Part shown: positions 52,789 to 60,661 of the stretch, in pieces | Numbering within the stretch: the stretch's first letter is position 1 | Layout: each line of letters starts with the position of its first letter | Assembly: GCA_023229985.1 (NCBI GenBank) | Contig: JALNYF010000004.1 | Coordinates: 1 to 60,661, forward strand | DNA length: 60,661 nucleotides | Source: Bacteroidales bacterium | GTDB lineage: Bacteria > Bacteroidota > Bacteroidia > Bacteroidales > WCHB1-69 | Direction: 5' to 3' | Notes under the pieces: generated by a model | The model's input: the letters and a program-made list of their open reading frames with translations, nothing else | The model's database searches: none | Told to the model about the DNA's origin: nothing | Made by a program: the position numbers and the translations under genes

Positions 52789-53619
52789 ATGAGTATGGGA
52801 AAAAAAAGAATACTGTACATTGCTCCTGAGATTTATCCTTATCTTCCAGAGAGTTATCTTGCAAACATTTGTAGATTTTTGCCGCAAGGCATTCAGGAAA
52901 GGGAAAATGAAATCAGAACATTTATGCCCAAGTTTGGGTGTATCAATGAGCGAAAAAACCAACTGCACGAAGTAATTCGTTTATCAGGTCAGAACATCAT
53001 TGTCAATAATTTCGATCATCCGTTGATTATCAAAGTTGCCTCACTTCAAGTGGTCAGGATGCAGATTTATTTTATAGATAGCGATGATTTTTTTAGAAGA
53101 AAACATATTTTTTATGATGAAAAAGGTGATTTTTTTGCTGATAATGATGAAAGAATGATTTTTTTCGCCAAAGGAGTGATTGAAACTGTAAGGAAATTGG
53201 GATGGAATCCGGATATTGTACATTGTCACGGCTGGATGTCAAGTTTAGTCCCAATATTTATCAAAACATGCTATAAAGACAACCCACTTTTTCAAGATAC
53301 CCGAATTGTTTATTCAATTTATGATGACCAATTTACCCAAATGTTAGATGCCAATTTTGCAAAAAAGCTAGAAGGAACGGGTATTGACGCATCATTCATT
53401 AAGCATTTGAGAACCCCCAACTATGAAAGTTTAATGCAAACCGCAGTTGATTTTTCTGATGCTGTTGTTGTGGCACAAGATCATATCAACAGCAAAATAC
53501 TCTCTTACCTCGACAACTATCCACGAACCGTGTTTACCCACCCACAGAGCGATTCATACGTTGATGAATATGATGTTTTTTACGATAATTTGGTAGAAAA
53601 AGAGCCGATAACCTTTTAA
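52789..53619 (+). CDS. Short glycogen/starch synthase-like (GT5 N-domain) protein, probably non-catalytic
   Basis: From ATG 52789 the product is 276 residues and resembles only the N-terminal half of GT5 glycogen synthases: KKRILYIAPEIYPYL at the start, then NPDIVHCHGWMSSLVPIFI (the DIVHCHDW block), and DAVVVAQDHINSKI. The KxGGL loop that binds ADP-glucose after the first strand is replaced by PYLPESYLANICRFLP, and the whole C-terminal nucleotide-sugar domain is missing (full enzymes have about 480 residues). It is therefore likely a pseudoenzyme or has another role. From memory, the order short GT5-like gene, DUF4270 gene, glmS recurs in Bacteroidetes. DUF4270 starts 2 bases after its stop. 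Confidence 0.85.
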   Translation: MSMGKKRILYIAPEIYPYLPESYLANICRFLPQGIQERENEIRTFMPKFGCINERKNQLHEVIRLSGQNIIVNNFDHPLIIKVASLQVVRMQIYFIDSDDFFRRKHIFYDEKGDFFADNDERMIFFAKGVIETVRKLGWNPDIVHCHGWMSSLVPIFIKTCYKDNPLFQDTRIVYSIYDDQFTQMLDANFAKKLEGTGIDASFIKHLRTPNYESLMQTAVDFSDAVVVAQDHINSKILSYLDNYPRTVFTHPQSDSYVDEYDVFYDNLVEKEPITF

Positions 53620-53621
53620 TA

Positions 53622-54923
53622 ATGAAAAAATATTTTCCAAGTCTCCTTCTCATAACTGTTATCATAATCCTTGCAGGCTGCAAAAAAGATATTGATACCA
53701 TTGGACTCAATCTTCAAGACGAATCCCTGCTTAACGCAGATTTTATCCAAGTTCCCGTAACCGCCCACTCCGTTTTCGAGGATTCTATTTATACTAAAAA
53801 CCTGCTGAATAATATGCTGGGGTACATCAACGACCCTGTTTTTGGTAAAACACAAGCCGGTTTTTGTTCTCAATTTGTCCTGTCCGGCAGTAATGTCAGC
53901 TTCGATAATATCACTCCTGTCATTGACTCCGTGGTTTTAACCCTGCAATGTTCCGGCTATTTTGGCGATACCCTCTCCCCTATGAGAGTGGAAGTCTATG
54001 AGTTAGCCGAAGAACTATCAAAATCAGCCTACTATAACCATGATGTCAGCGCAACCACAGGTGGAAATCTTACCTATTCCAATTCTCCGATATATCCCAA
54101 ACCTACGACATCTGTAGTTATAGAATCAACGACTTCCGCTGCTCATCTTCGTATTCGCCTTAGCGACGAGTTTGGACGACATCTGTTGCAAGATTGCGAT
54201 TTATCATCAACGTCTGAATTTCAGAAAGACTTCTATGGCTTGTTGGTAAATGCTCAATTAGTCAATCCTTCACAAACCGGCAGTCTTTGCTACTTGAGCT
54301 TAACCTCCGCCATGTCGGGGATCTCAGTTTATTATTCGTTAGATGGGGTTCATAAAAAATATGCTTTCCCGATTAGTTCGGCATGTACTCGCTACAATTT
54401 CTTCCGTCACGACTATTCTACCGCCTCCGCTAATTTGCAAAATCAACTGATAAACGGACAAACACAATTGGGCGAAACCGAATTGTACGTTCAACCTACC
54501 GCCGGCATTAAAACACATCTGAATATGCCCGAATTGCCGACTCTCTTTGCCGACAAGAATGTGGTCATCAATAAAGCAGAATTGGTAATTACCAATATTT
54601 CGCAAGATGAAGTTCATCTGTTTAACCCCTACAACCTTGGCTTACAATTAGTGAATGAAGACGAAACCACTACCTACCTACCTGATGATGCCGTTTACAC
54701 ATCGACAGACTATTTTGGAGGAATCTATGACGAAAACACACATGAATATCGTTTCAGGATTACCAATTATGTCCAGAAAATAATCAAAAACGGAATTCAC
54801 GATAAAGGTATCAATATAGTAGTAGCAGGCGCGGGCATCCGAGGGAACCGCTTAATTTTCCGAGGAACCGATGGAAGCTATTCTGATAGATTGCGTTTAG
54901 ACATTTATTATACGGTTTACTAA
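53622..54923 (+). CDS. DUF4270 family lipoprotein
   Basis: The 433-residue product has a lipoprotein signal peptide with lipobox ILAGC (Cys20) followed by KKDIDTIGLNLQ, so it should be lipidated and placed in the outer or inner membrane. The rest is beta-rich and matches the DUF4270 pattern as I remember it (NDPVFGKTQAGFCSQF, IDSVVLTLQCSGYFGDT, and the C-terminal RLRLDIYYTVY). The function is unknown. It sits between the short GT5-like gene and glmS, hinting at a link with the cell envelope or amino-sugar supply. Confidence 0.85.
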   Translation: MKKYFPSLLLITVIIILAGCKKDIDTIGLNLQDESLLNADFIQVPVTAHSVFEDSIYTKNLLNNMLGYINDPVFGKTQAGFCSQFVLSGSNVSFDNITPVIDSVVLTLQCSGYFGDTLSPMRVEVYELAEELSKSAYYNHDVSATTGGNLTYSNSPIYPKPTTSVVIESTTSAAHLRIRLSDEFGRHLLQDCDLSSTSEFQKDFYGLLVNAQLVNPSQTGSLCYLSLTSAMSGISVYYSLDGVHKKYAFPISSACTRYNFFRHDYSTASANLQNQLINGQTQLGETELYVQPTAGIKTHLNMPELPTLFADKNVVINKAELVITNISQDEVHLFNPYNLGLQLVNEDETTTYLPDDAVYTSTDYFGGIYDENTHEYRFRITNYVQKIIKNGIHDKGINIVVAGAGIRGNRLIFRGTDGSYSDRLRLDIYYTVY

Positions 54924-54945
54924 TCATTTCTAAAAATTTTTGCTT

Positions 54946-56790
54946 ATGTGTGGAATTGTGGCATACACGGGAAGTAATGAAGCTTACCCGATTCTCATTA
55001 AAGGATTGAAACGGTTGGAATATAGGGGATATGACAGTGCCGGCGTGGCTTTGTCGCAAGGTAATAAAATCGGTTTGTACAAATGTAGAGGGCGCGTAGC
55101 AGACTTGGACTTATTCTGTTCAGACAAAGACATCAAAGCCTGTGCCGGAATTGCGCATACCCGATGGGCAACGCATGGCGAACCCAACACCCAAAATGCC
55201 CACCCACATTTATCGGAAGATGGGAAAATAGCACTCATCCACAACGGTATCGTTGAAAATTACCTTGTCTTGAAAAAAGAATTGATGAGCCGCGGATACA
55301 AATTCCAAAGCAATACCGATACCGAAGTATTGGTTCATTTGATTCAGGATATATTTGTTAAGGAACAGGTTCCGTTGGAAGAGGCGGTACGCATTGCCCT
55401 TGGTGGCGTGGTGGGAACTTATGCTTTGGCTATTCTGTCGGCAGATAATCCGGGGCAAATCATCTTAGCAAAAAAAGGCAGCCCGCTCCTGATTGGGATC
55501 GGTGATAATGAGTATTATGTCGGCTCTGACGGCGCACCCATCGTTGAATATACTAAAAAAGTAGTCTATTTGGAAGATGGAGACGTGGCAGTGGTGGCAC
55601 CACAAAAGAAATTGGTTATCAGAAATATCAATGACAATGCCAAAAAACGCCCTTATTGGCAGAAATTGGAGATGAACTTGGAACAATTAGAAAAGGACGG
55701 CTTTGAACATTATATGCTGAAAGAGATTTTTGAACAACCGAAAGCCATTCGCGACAGCATGCGCGGCAGGCTAAATGTTCAAAAAGACGTTGTTTCATTG
55801 GGCGGCATTATTGAATATGAAACGAAAATGATGAACGCTCGCAGATTCATCATCGTGGCTTGCGGAACTTCCTACCACGCAGGGTTGGTAGCCGAATATC
55901 TGTTTGAAAACATAGCCCGTATACCCGTCGAAGTGGAATACGCTTCGGAATTTAGATACCGGAACCCGTTGATTTATGAAGATGACGTGATCATCGCTAT
56001 TTCCCAATCCGGCGAAACGGCAGATACCATTGCCGCCGTTGAATTGGCAAAACGAAAAGGGGCAACCGTCATCGGCATTTGCAACGTCGTTGGCTCTACG
56101 CTGGCACGCGCTACCAACGCCGGCTCATATACCCACGCCGGTCCCGAAATCGGCGTCGCCTCCACCAAAGCCTTTACCGCTCAAGTTACTGTCTTGACTC
56201 TGATGGCTCTCAGCATCGCCCGCAAAAAAGGAACACTTGCCCTCTCCGAATATCACCAAATTATTGGCTGCCTCGAAGATATTCCAGAGAAAGTAAACGA
56301 AATTTTACAATTAGATGACATCATTAAAGATATTTCCACCCATTTTGTCAATAAAAGAAATGCCATTTACTTGGGACGCGGCGTTAATTACCCCGTTGCC
56401 TTGGAAGGTGCACTGAAACTGAAAGAGATCTCCTATATCCACGCCGAAGGCTACCCATCAGCAGAAATGAAACACGGTCCCATCGCCCTTATTGACGAAG
56501 AAATGCCCGTCATCGTTCTCGCTACAGAACAAGAAACTTACGAAAAAACGGTGAGCAATATTCAGGAAGTGATTGCCAGAAAAGGAAGAATCATCTCTAT
56601 CGTAACCAAAGGCGATACTTTAGTGAAAGAAATGTCAAACTATTGCATCGAAATCCCCGCTACTACCGAATTGCTGACCCCACTGATATCCTGCATCCCG
56701 TTGCAGTTATTGGCTTATCACGTAGCCGTACTGCGCGGTTGCAACGTGGATAAACCCCGAAACTTGGCAAAATCCGTCTCCGTAGAATAA
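54946..56790 (+). CDS. glmS: Glutamine-fructose-6-phosphate aminotransferase (isomerizing)
   Basis: GlmS makes glucosamine 6-phosphate, the entry to peptidoglycan and lipopolysaccharide amino sugars. From ATG 54946 the product is 614 residues. Met-Cys-Gly-Ile at the start exposes the nucleophile Cys after Met removal, which fixes the start; two extra upstream codons from a TTG would bury it. The glutaminase domain (LEYRGYDSAG, HTRWATHGEP, HNGIVEN, SNTDTEV) spans about 1-235. Two SIS sugar domains follow (CGTSYHAGL, ISQSGETADT, EIGVASTKAF; YLGRGVNYPVALEGALKLKEISY, AEMKHGPIALI), ending in KPRNLAKSVSVE. No glmS ribozyme fold is evident in the 22-base gap upstream. Confidence 0.98.
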   Translation: MCGIVAYTGSNEAYPILIKGLKRLEYRGYDSAGVALSQGNKIGLYKCRGRVADLDLFCSDKDIKACAGIAHTRWATHGEPNTQNAHPHLSEDGKIALIHNGIVENYLVLKKELMSRGYKFQSNTDTEVLVHLIQDIFVKEQVPLEEAVRIALGGVVGTYALAILSADNPGQIILAKKGSPLLIGIGDNEYYVGSDGAPIVEYTKKVVYLEDGDVAVVAPQKKLVIRNINDNAKKRPYWQKLEMNLEQLEKDGFEHYMLKEIFEQPKAIRDSMRGRLNVQKDVVSLGGIIEYETKMMNARRFIIVACGTSYHAGLVAEYLFENIARIPVEVEYASEFRYRNPLIYEDDVIIAISQSGETADTIAAVELAKRKGATVIGICNVVGSTLARATNAGSYTHAGPEIGVASTKAFTAQVTVLTLMALSIARKKGTLALSEYHQIIGCLEDIPEKVNEILQLDDIIKDISTHFVNKRNAIYLGRGVNYPVALEGALKLKEISYIHAEGYPSAEMKHGPIALIDEEMPVIVLATEQETYEKTVSNIQEVIARKGRIISIVTKGDTLVKEMSNYCIEIPATTELLTPLISCIPLQLLAYHVAVLRGCNVDKPRNLAKSVSVE

Positions 56791-56835
56791 TTCTTGTTAT
56801 TCTTCCAAGGCGCAGTTAGAACCAAAATACAATTT

Positions 56836-57699
56836 ATGATTATAGATAAGTTATTTCAACAAGTAGCAAATAAAGGACATGTATGCGTTGGATTAGATAC
56901 GGATTATGCCTATCTGCCCGATACATTGAAACGACAAAACGCGAATATTGAAGATGCCATTTTCGCGTTTAACACCGAAATTATCCAAGCGACCTTGGAC
57001 GTAGTGGCATGCTATAAAGTACAAATTGCTTATTATGAGGCACTTGGCGTACAAGGAATGAGATGTTATCAACGCACATTGGAATATTTGCGTCTTCATG
57101 GTGCCATCGTTATAGCCGATATTAAACGGGGTGATATTGCCAAAACCGCCGAAATGTACGCCCGCGCACACTTTACCGGTGACTTTGAAGCCGATTTCAT
57201 TACCGTCAATCCTTATATGGGTTTAGATACAATATCCCCTTATATACCTTATATTCAAAATAATAACAAAGGAATTTTTGCACTACTACGGACTTCCAAT
57301 GCCGGTTCAAAAGATATTGAGTGCTTGCTGACAGACAAAGGAGAACGCGTTTGTGATACTGTGGGCAGACAGATTGCCCAAATGGGGGAATCGTTGATCG
57401 GTTCATGTGGCTATTCTGCGCTGGGGGGCGTTGTAGGCTGTACTTTTGCCGACGAAGCCAAGGAGATGAGAAAAAATCTGCCGACCACTTTTTTCCTGAT
57501 TCCGGGATATGGTGCACAAGGCGGGAAAGCCGAAGATATTGCACTTTGCCTTCACAAAGGAAACGGCGGCGTGGTCAATGCCTCACGCTCCATTCTGTTG
57601 GCTTATAAAAAAATAGAAAATGGAGAAAGCAATTTTGCCGAATGCGCTCGTAATGAGGCAATTCGTATGAAAAATGATATTCTTAATGCTATAATTTAG
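56836..57699 (+). CDS. pyrF: Orotidine 5'-phosphate decarboxylase (group 2)
   Basis: PyrF converts OMP to UMP, the last step of de novo pyrimidine nucleotide synthesis. From ATG 56836 the product is 287 residues, the length of group 2 enzymes. It has HVCVGLDTDYAYLPD near the start, YKVQIAYYEALGVQG, and the catalytic motif ADIKRGDIAKTAEMYA. The C-terminal GYGAQGGKAEDI and NASRSIL bind the phosphate. The open frame can be read back to 56794, but that part lacks conservation and the ATG gives the normal length. pyrK follows 5 bases on. Confidence 0.96.
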   Translation: MIIDKLFQQVANKGHVCVGLDTDYAYLPDTLKRQNANIEDAIFAFNTEIIQATLDVVACYKVQIAYYEALGVQGMRCYQRTLEYLRLHGAIVIADIKRGDIAKTAEMYARAHFTGDFEADFITVNPYMGLDTISPYIPYIQNNNKGIFALLRTSNAGSKDIECLLTDKGERVCDTVGRQIAQMGESLIGSCGYSALGGVVGCTFADEAKEMRKNLPTTFFLIPGYGAQGGKAEDIALCLHKGNGGVVNASRSILLAYKKIENGESNFAECARNEAIRMKNDILNAII

Positions 57700-57704
57700 T
57701 TCGT

Positions 57705-58451
57705 ATGGAATATTTTCAAACCAAGGTCATCAATCATTACCAAGTTGGAAAAGGTATTTTTGTAATGGAGCTTGTCGCAAACGGAAGCCGGTGCCGCGCC
57801 GGACAATTCTTTATGCTCAAAACTGCCGATGCCTCGCGCCCCCTAATGCGCCCCATCAGCATTTACCAAGCCACTGACAACTCTGTTTCATTCATGTACC
57901 GCATCAGCGGACAAGGAACGGAAGAATTATCACATTTAAAAAACAACGATACCATATTTATATTAGGACCCTTGGGAAATGGATTTCCATGCGAAAAAGT
58001 GAGCGGACGAATTGCTCTGATTGGAGGTGGCATCGGAATTGCCCCGCTATGGTTTACCGCGGAAACTTTATTAAAAAACACTGAAAATGAAGTAGATGTA
58101 TATCTTGGCTACCGCGATGAACTGTTTGCGCTCGATCATTTTGTGATTTTGGATACAGATTTTTTTATTGCAACAGAGTATGGAGATGAAGGTTATCATG
58201 GATTGATAACGGACTTGTTCGAACCTGATCATTATGACGCTGTTTTTGCGTGCGGTCCCGAACCCATGATGAAGGCAGTTTTTACCATGTGCAAAGAGGT
58301 GCGAACACCGCTGTGGATTTCAGCCGAAAGGCGTATGGCTTGCGGCGTTGGGGCTTGTTTGGGTTGCGCCTTCCCTACCCTGAACGGCGTAAAAAGAGTA
58401 TGTAAAGATGGTCCGGTTTTTGCCGATAAAGAGTTGTGTTGGGAATCATAG
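57705..58451 (+). CDS. pyrK: Dihydroorotate dehydrogenase electron-transfer subunit
   Basis: PyrK passes electrons from dihydroorotate dehydrogenase B to NAD through FAD and a [2Fe-2S] cluster. The 248-residue product has the FAD-binding barrel (GQFFMLKTA, LMRPISIYQ), an NAD-binding part (IALIGGGIGIAPL, FACGPEPMM), and the cluster cysteines C213, C218, C221 and C233 in MACGVGACLGCAF and RVCKDGPVF. Its partner pyrD often follows directly; here the next gene is an outer-membrane protein 311 bases away, so pyrD must be elsewhere. Confidence 0.95.
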   Translation: MEYFQTKVINHYQVGKGIFVMELVANGSRCRAGQFFMLKTADASRPLMRPISIYQATDNSVSFMYRISGQGTEELSHLKNNDTIFILGPLGNGFPCEKVSGRIALIGGGIGIAPLWFTAETLLKNTENEVDVYLGYRDELFALDHFVILDTDFFIATEYGDEGYHGLITDLFEPDHYDAVFACGPEPMMKAVFTMCKEVRTPLWISAERRMACGVGACLGCAFPTLNGVKRVCKDGPVFADKELCWES

Positions 58452-58762
58452 ATGATAAATATGCCGTTTTGGATACGCAACGGTTGCTCATGGTCAACTA
58501 TCAAGACTTGCAAATATCCAAATTATTAAAAAAATAAAAATACCCAAGATTATTCACGCAATTTTCCACAATAAAAAGTAGTAATGACATTTTTTGACGA
58601 GGCATATTTCCCAACCGCTCAATAAATTGCCCGACGAAACAAAAAATAAAATAAGTCGTTTACCATGAAAATATCTTACAAATCAAGATAAAAAATGTAC
58701 CTTTGTTCTCACTTGTTATTGTGTAAAATATTTTGTAAACAATTAAAAATAAAGACATTAAC
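58452..58762. other. 311-base intergenic region between pyrK and the outer-membrane protein
   Basis: A+T-rich and without coding frames of note. It holds the promoter of the outer-membrane protein gene near its right end. No strong terminator hairpin behind pyrK is visible. Confidence 0.6.
58698..58705 (+). promoter_or_regulatory. -7 element for the outer-membrane protein gene
   Basis: TACCTTTG matches TAnnTTTG, 57 bases before the TTG start at 58763. Confidence 0.65.
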
Positions 58763-59659
58763 TTGAAAAAATCTTTTATTATCTTTCTAATTTTAGCGCT
58801 GTTTATTCCGCAATGGGGTTGGTCGCAGCGCGACAAATCCGAGGATGATTCCAATTTTTCTCCCGGAGTTGATTTTATCATTGGCGGCGGAATCTATTTT
58901 GGAAGTAAAAAGACCGCCGGATACTACAGCGGACAACCTCAGAATGAGAACAATCTGAATTATATCTTTAATAATGATTCGTTTAAAGAAATTATTCTCA
59001 AACGCATTACGGATAATAACAATTATGTCTCTTCAACCGACACTAACATTGGTATTAAGGAATATCCCACTGCCGTGAAGTACAAACCCGCTATGTCAGT
59101 GATGTTAGGTGCCTCCTATCGTTTTAATAAACATTGGCGGCTGAGCATCTATTACACCTTTGCCCGCTTGACGGCAAAAGATATTTTTACGGTTTCTTAT
59201 ACCAATTCGGTGCCGGGAAATGAACGAAACGACTATCTGCAATATCTGCTGATTGGGAAGGAAAATCGCTCTTTTATTGATGTGACCGGCTCATATACTT
59301 TCGACGCAAGCCAATACATCAAACCATTCATAGAATTAGGCGCACAATTTAACTTCGTGAAAGTCAAGAGTTTCGATGCTGTCATTGAGGATTTTGAATA
59401 TAATCTGTTGGATATTTACGGAGGTGCAACTTATGTACAAGGTGTCCCTATGCAAGAGTTTGAACCGAACTACGGCGGTGCCGGTTTCGCCTTCACCGGA
59501 ACGGCGGGTATTAAATTCTGTTTTAACGAGAATATCTCCATAGATCCGATATTTTATATTTCATGGGGAAAAATACACTTGACTGACTATAACAATTTTC
59601 ACTTTAATTACGGCGCATACGTGCGCTTGGTAATGAGTGATGGATTGTTTAAAAAATAA
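58763..59659 (+). CDS. Outer-membrane beta-barrel (porin-like) protein
   Basis: The 298-residue product starts with a signal peptide (MKKSFIIFLILALFIPQWGWSQ) and continues with alternating strands of a small beta barrel: VDFIIGGGIYFGSK, MSVMLGASYRFNKHWRLSIYYTFARL, DVTGSYTFDASQYIKPFIELGAQF, AFTGTAGIKFCFNENISIDPIF, ending in NYGAYVRLVMS. This matches the general outer-membrane protein/porin family of Bacteroidetes; no specific function can be given. The start codon is TTG, since no in-frame ATG precedes the Lys-Lys of the signal peptide. Confidence 0.8.
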   Translation: MKKSFIIFLILALFIPQWGWSQRDKSEDDSNFSPGVDFIIGGGIYFGSKKTAGYYSGQPQNENNLNYIFNNDSFKEIILKRITDNNNYVSSTDTNIGIKEYPTAVKYKPAMSVMLGASYRFNKHWRLSIYYTFARLTAKDIFTVSYTNSVPGNERNDYLQYLLIGKENRSFIDVTGSYTFDASQYIKPFIELGAQFNFVKVKSFDAVIEDFEYNLLDIYGGATYVQGVPMQEFEPNYGGAGFAFTGTAGIKFCFNENISIDPIFYISWGKIHLTDYNNFHFNYGAYVRLVMSDGLFKK

Positions 59660-60006
59660 AATTGAGTTGCAATGCTTTGATAAGCAAGGTTGGAAATTTA
59701 TTAATTTGTTCCGCAATAATAGCTAATCAAGTAAAATAAATATTGTTCGTTCATTGAACCGGAAACATTACCCAAATGAACATTCGCAATACGCTGATAT
59801 TTCGAAAAAAATCTGAAATATTGTCTTAAAAGTGTGTGATTTCTCGGTTTAATCTGTTGGCAATTAATCAAAGTATCGTCCAAGAAGCCGGCATTTTCAT
59901 GTGGTTTATTTGTTGTTGTGAAACAGCCTTCGAAAGGCAGTGCGTGGCAGGCTTGTCTCGTGGTATTAAAGCATGATATAATAGTGCGATGGGCGACGAG
60001 AAAATT
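59660..60006. other. 347-base region between the barrel gene and the Rpn-like gene
   Basis: There is no standard gene with its own start here. Most of the region is an open minus-strand frame that continues the Rpn-like gene past its stop (59701-60006), described separately. Confidence 0.5.
59701..60006 (-). other. 101-codon open tail in frame after the Rpn-like amber stop
   Basis: Directly after the TAG at 60009-60007, the same minus-strand frame stays open for 101 codons and ends at 59701. The translated part starts NFLVAHRTIISCFNTT and ends NEQYLFYLISYYCGTN. It has no ATG that suits a separate gene; a TTG at 59883 could start a 60-residue peptide. It may be a gene remnant, a short unrecognised protein, or chance. 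I do not recognise a family. Confidence 0.35.
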
Positions 60007-60661
60007 CTAATCCCTCATTCCCAATTCCTCAATTTGCTCTTTCAACAATCCGGTTATCAATACAATTTCATCGATAGGCTTTCCCATTTTCAGTAAAGTT
60101 CGGGCAATTTCCAATTTGCCTTCCAATTTACCTTCCAACTTGCCTTTCAATTCGCCCTCTAATCGACCTTTTAATTCGCCCTCCATTCTTCCTTCCAATT
60201 TTCCCTCTAATCTTCCTTCCAATTTGCCTTCTTCACGCGCGTAATTGATAGCATTGTCATAATCGTTGATCGCTTTTTTGCTTTTAATGTATCTTCTATA
60301 TTCCATTTTGTCTAATTTTGCTATTTCTGCAGCGGCAAACATCTTCTCAAAGATGGTGTCGCGATATTTTTTTGGAATCTTCTCCAATCGTTCCAAATTC
60401 TTGATAAAATACATCCATTTTTCAAAATCATTCGTCAATTCATCCTCTCTTTTCTTGAACTTCGGCATCTCCAAATAGATAAACATCAGTTTGTCGTAAA
60501 ACAACATTTTGTTCTCTCGTTTGTAAAGTTGAATCGTGTGCAAGTACTCATCTTCCGGCAATTTCAGGTAGTCAAGCGTAAAATTGAGAATGGTTATCGA
60601 ATATATTTTGTTGATACTATAGTCCCAACATCCTTTAACACCTTGAGACTGAATCGGGAAT
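60007..60661 (-). CDS. Rpn/PDDEXK-family nuclease or transposase-like protein, C-terminal part, cut by window edge
   Basis: The frame is open from the right window edge to the TAG at 60007, so the N-terminal catalytic part lies outside. The visible residues fit the Rpn (PD-(D/E)XK, PF12784-like) family: upstream of the first possible TTG start the frame already reads KGCWDYSINKIYSITILNF, a family block, so the protein does not start at 60561. Then follow YDKLMFIYLEMPKF, a helical region with LERLEKIPKKYRD, and the usual Gly/Lys/Glu/Leu tetrapeptide repeats (about 60105-60240) before a short LLKMGKPIDEIVLITGL tail. Members are linked to DNA cleavage and recombination in E. coli and are often multicopy. 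The catalytic motif cannot be checked here. Confidence 0.85.
   Translation of the reverse strand, partial: FPIQSQGVKGCWDYSINKIYSITILNFTLDYLKLPEDEYLHTIQLYKRENKMLFYDKLMFIYLEMPKFKKREDELTNDFEKWMYFIKNLERLEKIPKKYRDTIFEKMFAAAEIAKLDKMEYRRYIKSKKAINDYDNAINYAREEGKLEGRLEGKLEGRMEGELKGRLEGELKGKLEGKLEGKLEIARTLLKMGKPIDEIVLITGLLKEQIEELGMRD
60105..60240 (-). repeat. Degenerate 12-bp tandem repeat coding GKLE-type tetrapeptides
   Basis: About ten tandem four-codon units code G-(K/R)-(L/M)-E or E-L-K-G variants at the end of the Rpn-like protein. This slippage-prone block is typical of the family and probably forms a charged helix. Confidence 0.8.

Noticed and set aside
54924..54945. glmS ribozyme upstream of glmS
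   Set aside because: The gap is only 22 bases and lies in an operon; no ribozyme core can fit, and this class is mainly known from Firmicutes.

Overview
The window reads as a chromosomal segment of a Bacteroidetes bacterium, most likely order Bacteroidales. The grounds are the lineage-typical promoter element TAnnTTTG in front of many genes, a full-length SprA/Sov translocon gene directly behind ruvA (the arrangement I recall from Porphyromonas gingivalis), a type IX secretion cargo protein with a type A C-terminal sorting domain, and a DUF4270 lipoprotein between a short GT5-like gene and glmS. The DNA is A+T-rich by eye. Genes are mostly housekeeping and envelope genes; no CRISPR array, rRNA operon, phage or intact insertion sequence is visible. 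I could not determine genus or species.

Layout. 1-343: intergenic, with a promoter firing out of the left edge. 344-9147 (minus): a secreted alpha-2-macroglobulin family protein, then a three-gene unit transcribed leftward: an orphan CoA-transferase alpha subunit, a sigma-54-type response regulator without a DNA-binding domain, and kdsA. 9148-10128: a gene-free stretch holding a MITE-like element of about 478 bp with inverted ends and very large nested hairpins. 10129-18048 (minus): ruvA then sprA. 18186-21044 (plus): nfeD-like, floA, a secreted nitroreductase and an isolated 5'-nucleotidase C-terminal domain protein. 21230-30393 (plus, with one minus gene): uvrA, cysS, a catalytically dead M16 protein, an acyl-ACP thioesterase (minus), hflX and ispG. 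30496-30927: a four-helix-bundle (23S-IVS-like) protein. 30928-31933: a tRNA(CAU) gene with a nearby 25-bp copy of its own 3' end, a likely integration scar. 31934-41650 (plus): eno, ansA, CoA-disulfide reductase with rhodanese, an active M16 peptidase and two flavoproteins. 41634-50765 (minus): terC, dxr, rseP and a 1826-residue T9SS cargo protein with fifteen 51-residue repeats, apparently one transcription unit. 50810-52554 (minus): a nucleotidyltransferase-fold protein overlapping aroA. 52789-58451 (plus): GT5-like pseudoenzyme, DUF4270 lipoprotein, glmS, pyrF, pyrK. 58763-59659: outer-membrane beta-barrel protein. 59701-60661 (minus): C-terminal part of an Rpn/PDDEXK-family protein running off the right edge, with an in-frame open tail after its amber stop.

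How parts fit together. SprA is the outer-membrane pore of the type IX system, and the repeat protein at 41634-47114 is a plausible substrate. dxr and ispG are two steps of the MEP isoprenoid pathway; kdsA supplies Kdo for lipopolysaccharide; glmS supplies the amino sugar for peptidoglycan and lipopolysaccharide; pyrF and pyrK belong to pyrimidine synthesis; aroA to the shikimate pathway. The most unusual non-coding items are the MITE-like element and the tRNA scar. The most unusual protein contexts are the HTH-less sigma-54 activator, the KxGGL-less GT5 protein, the short-insert IspG, and two proteins that normally need a partner subunit or domain and lack it here.
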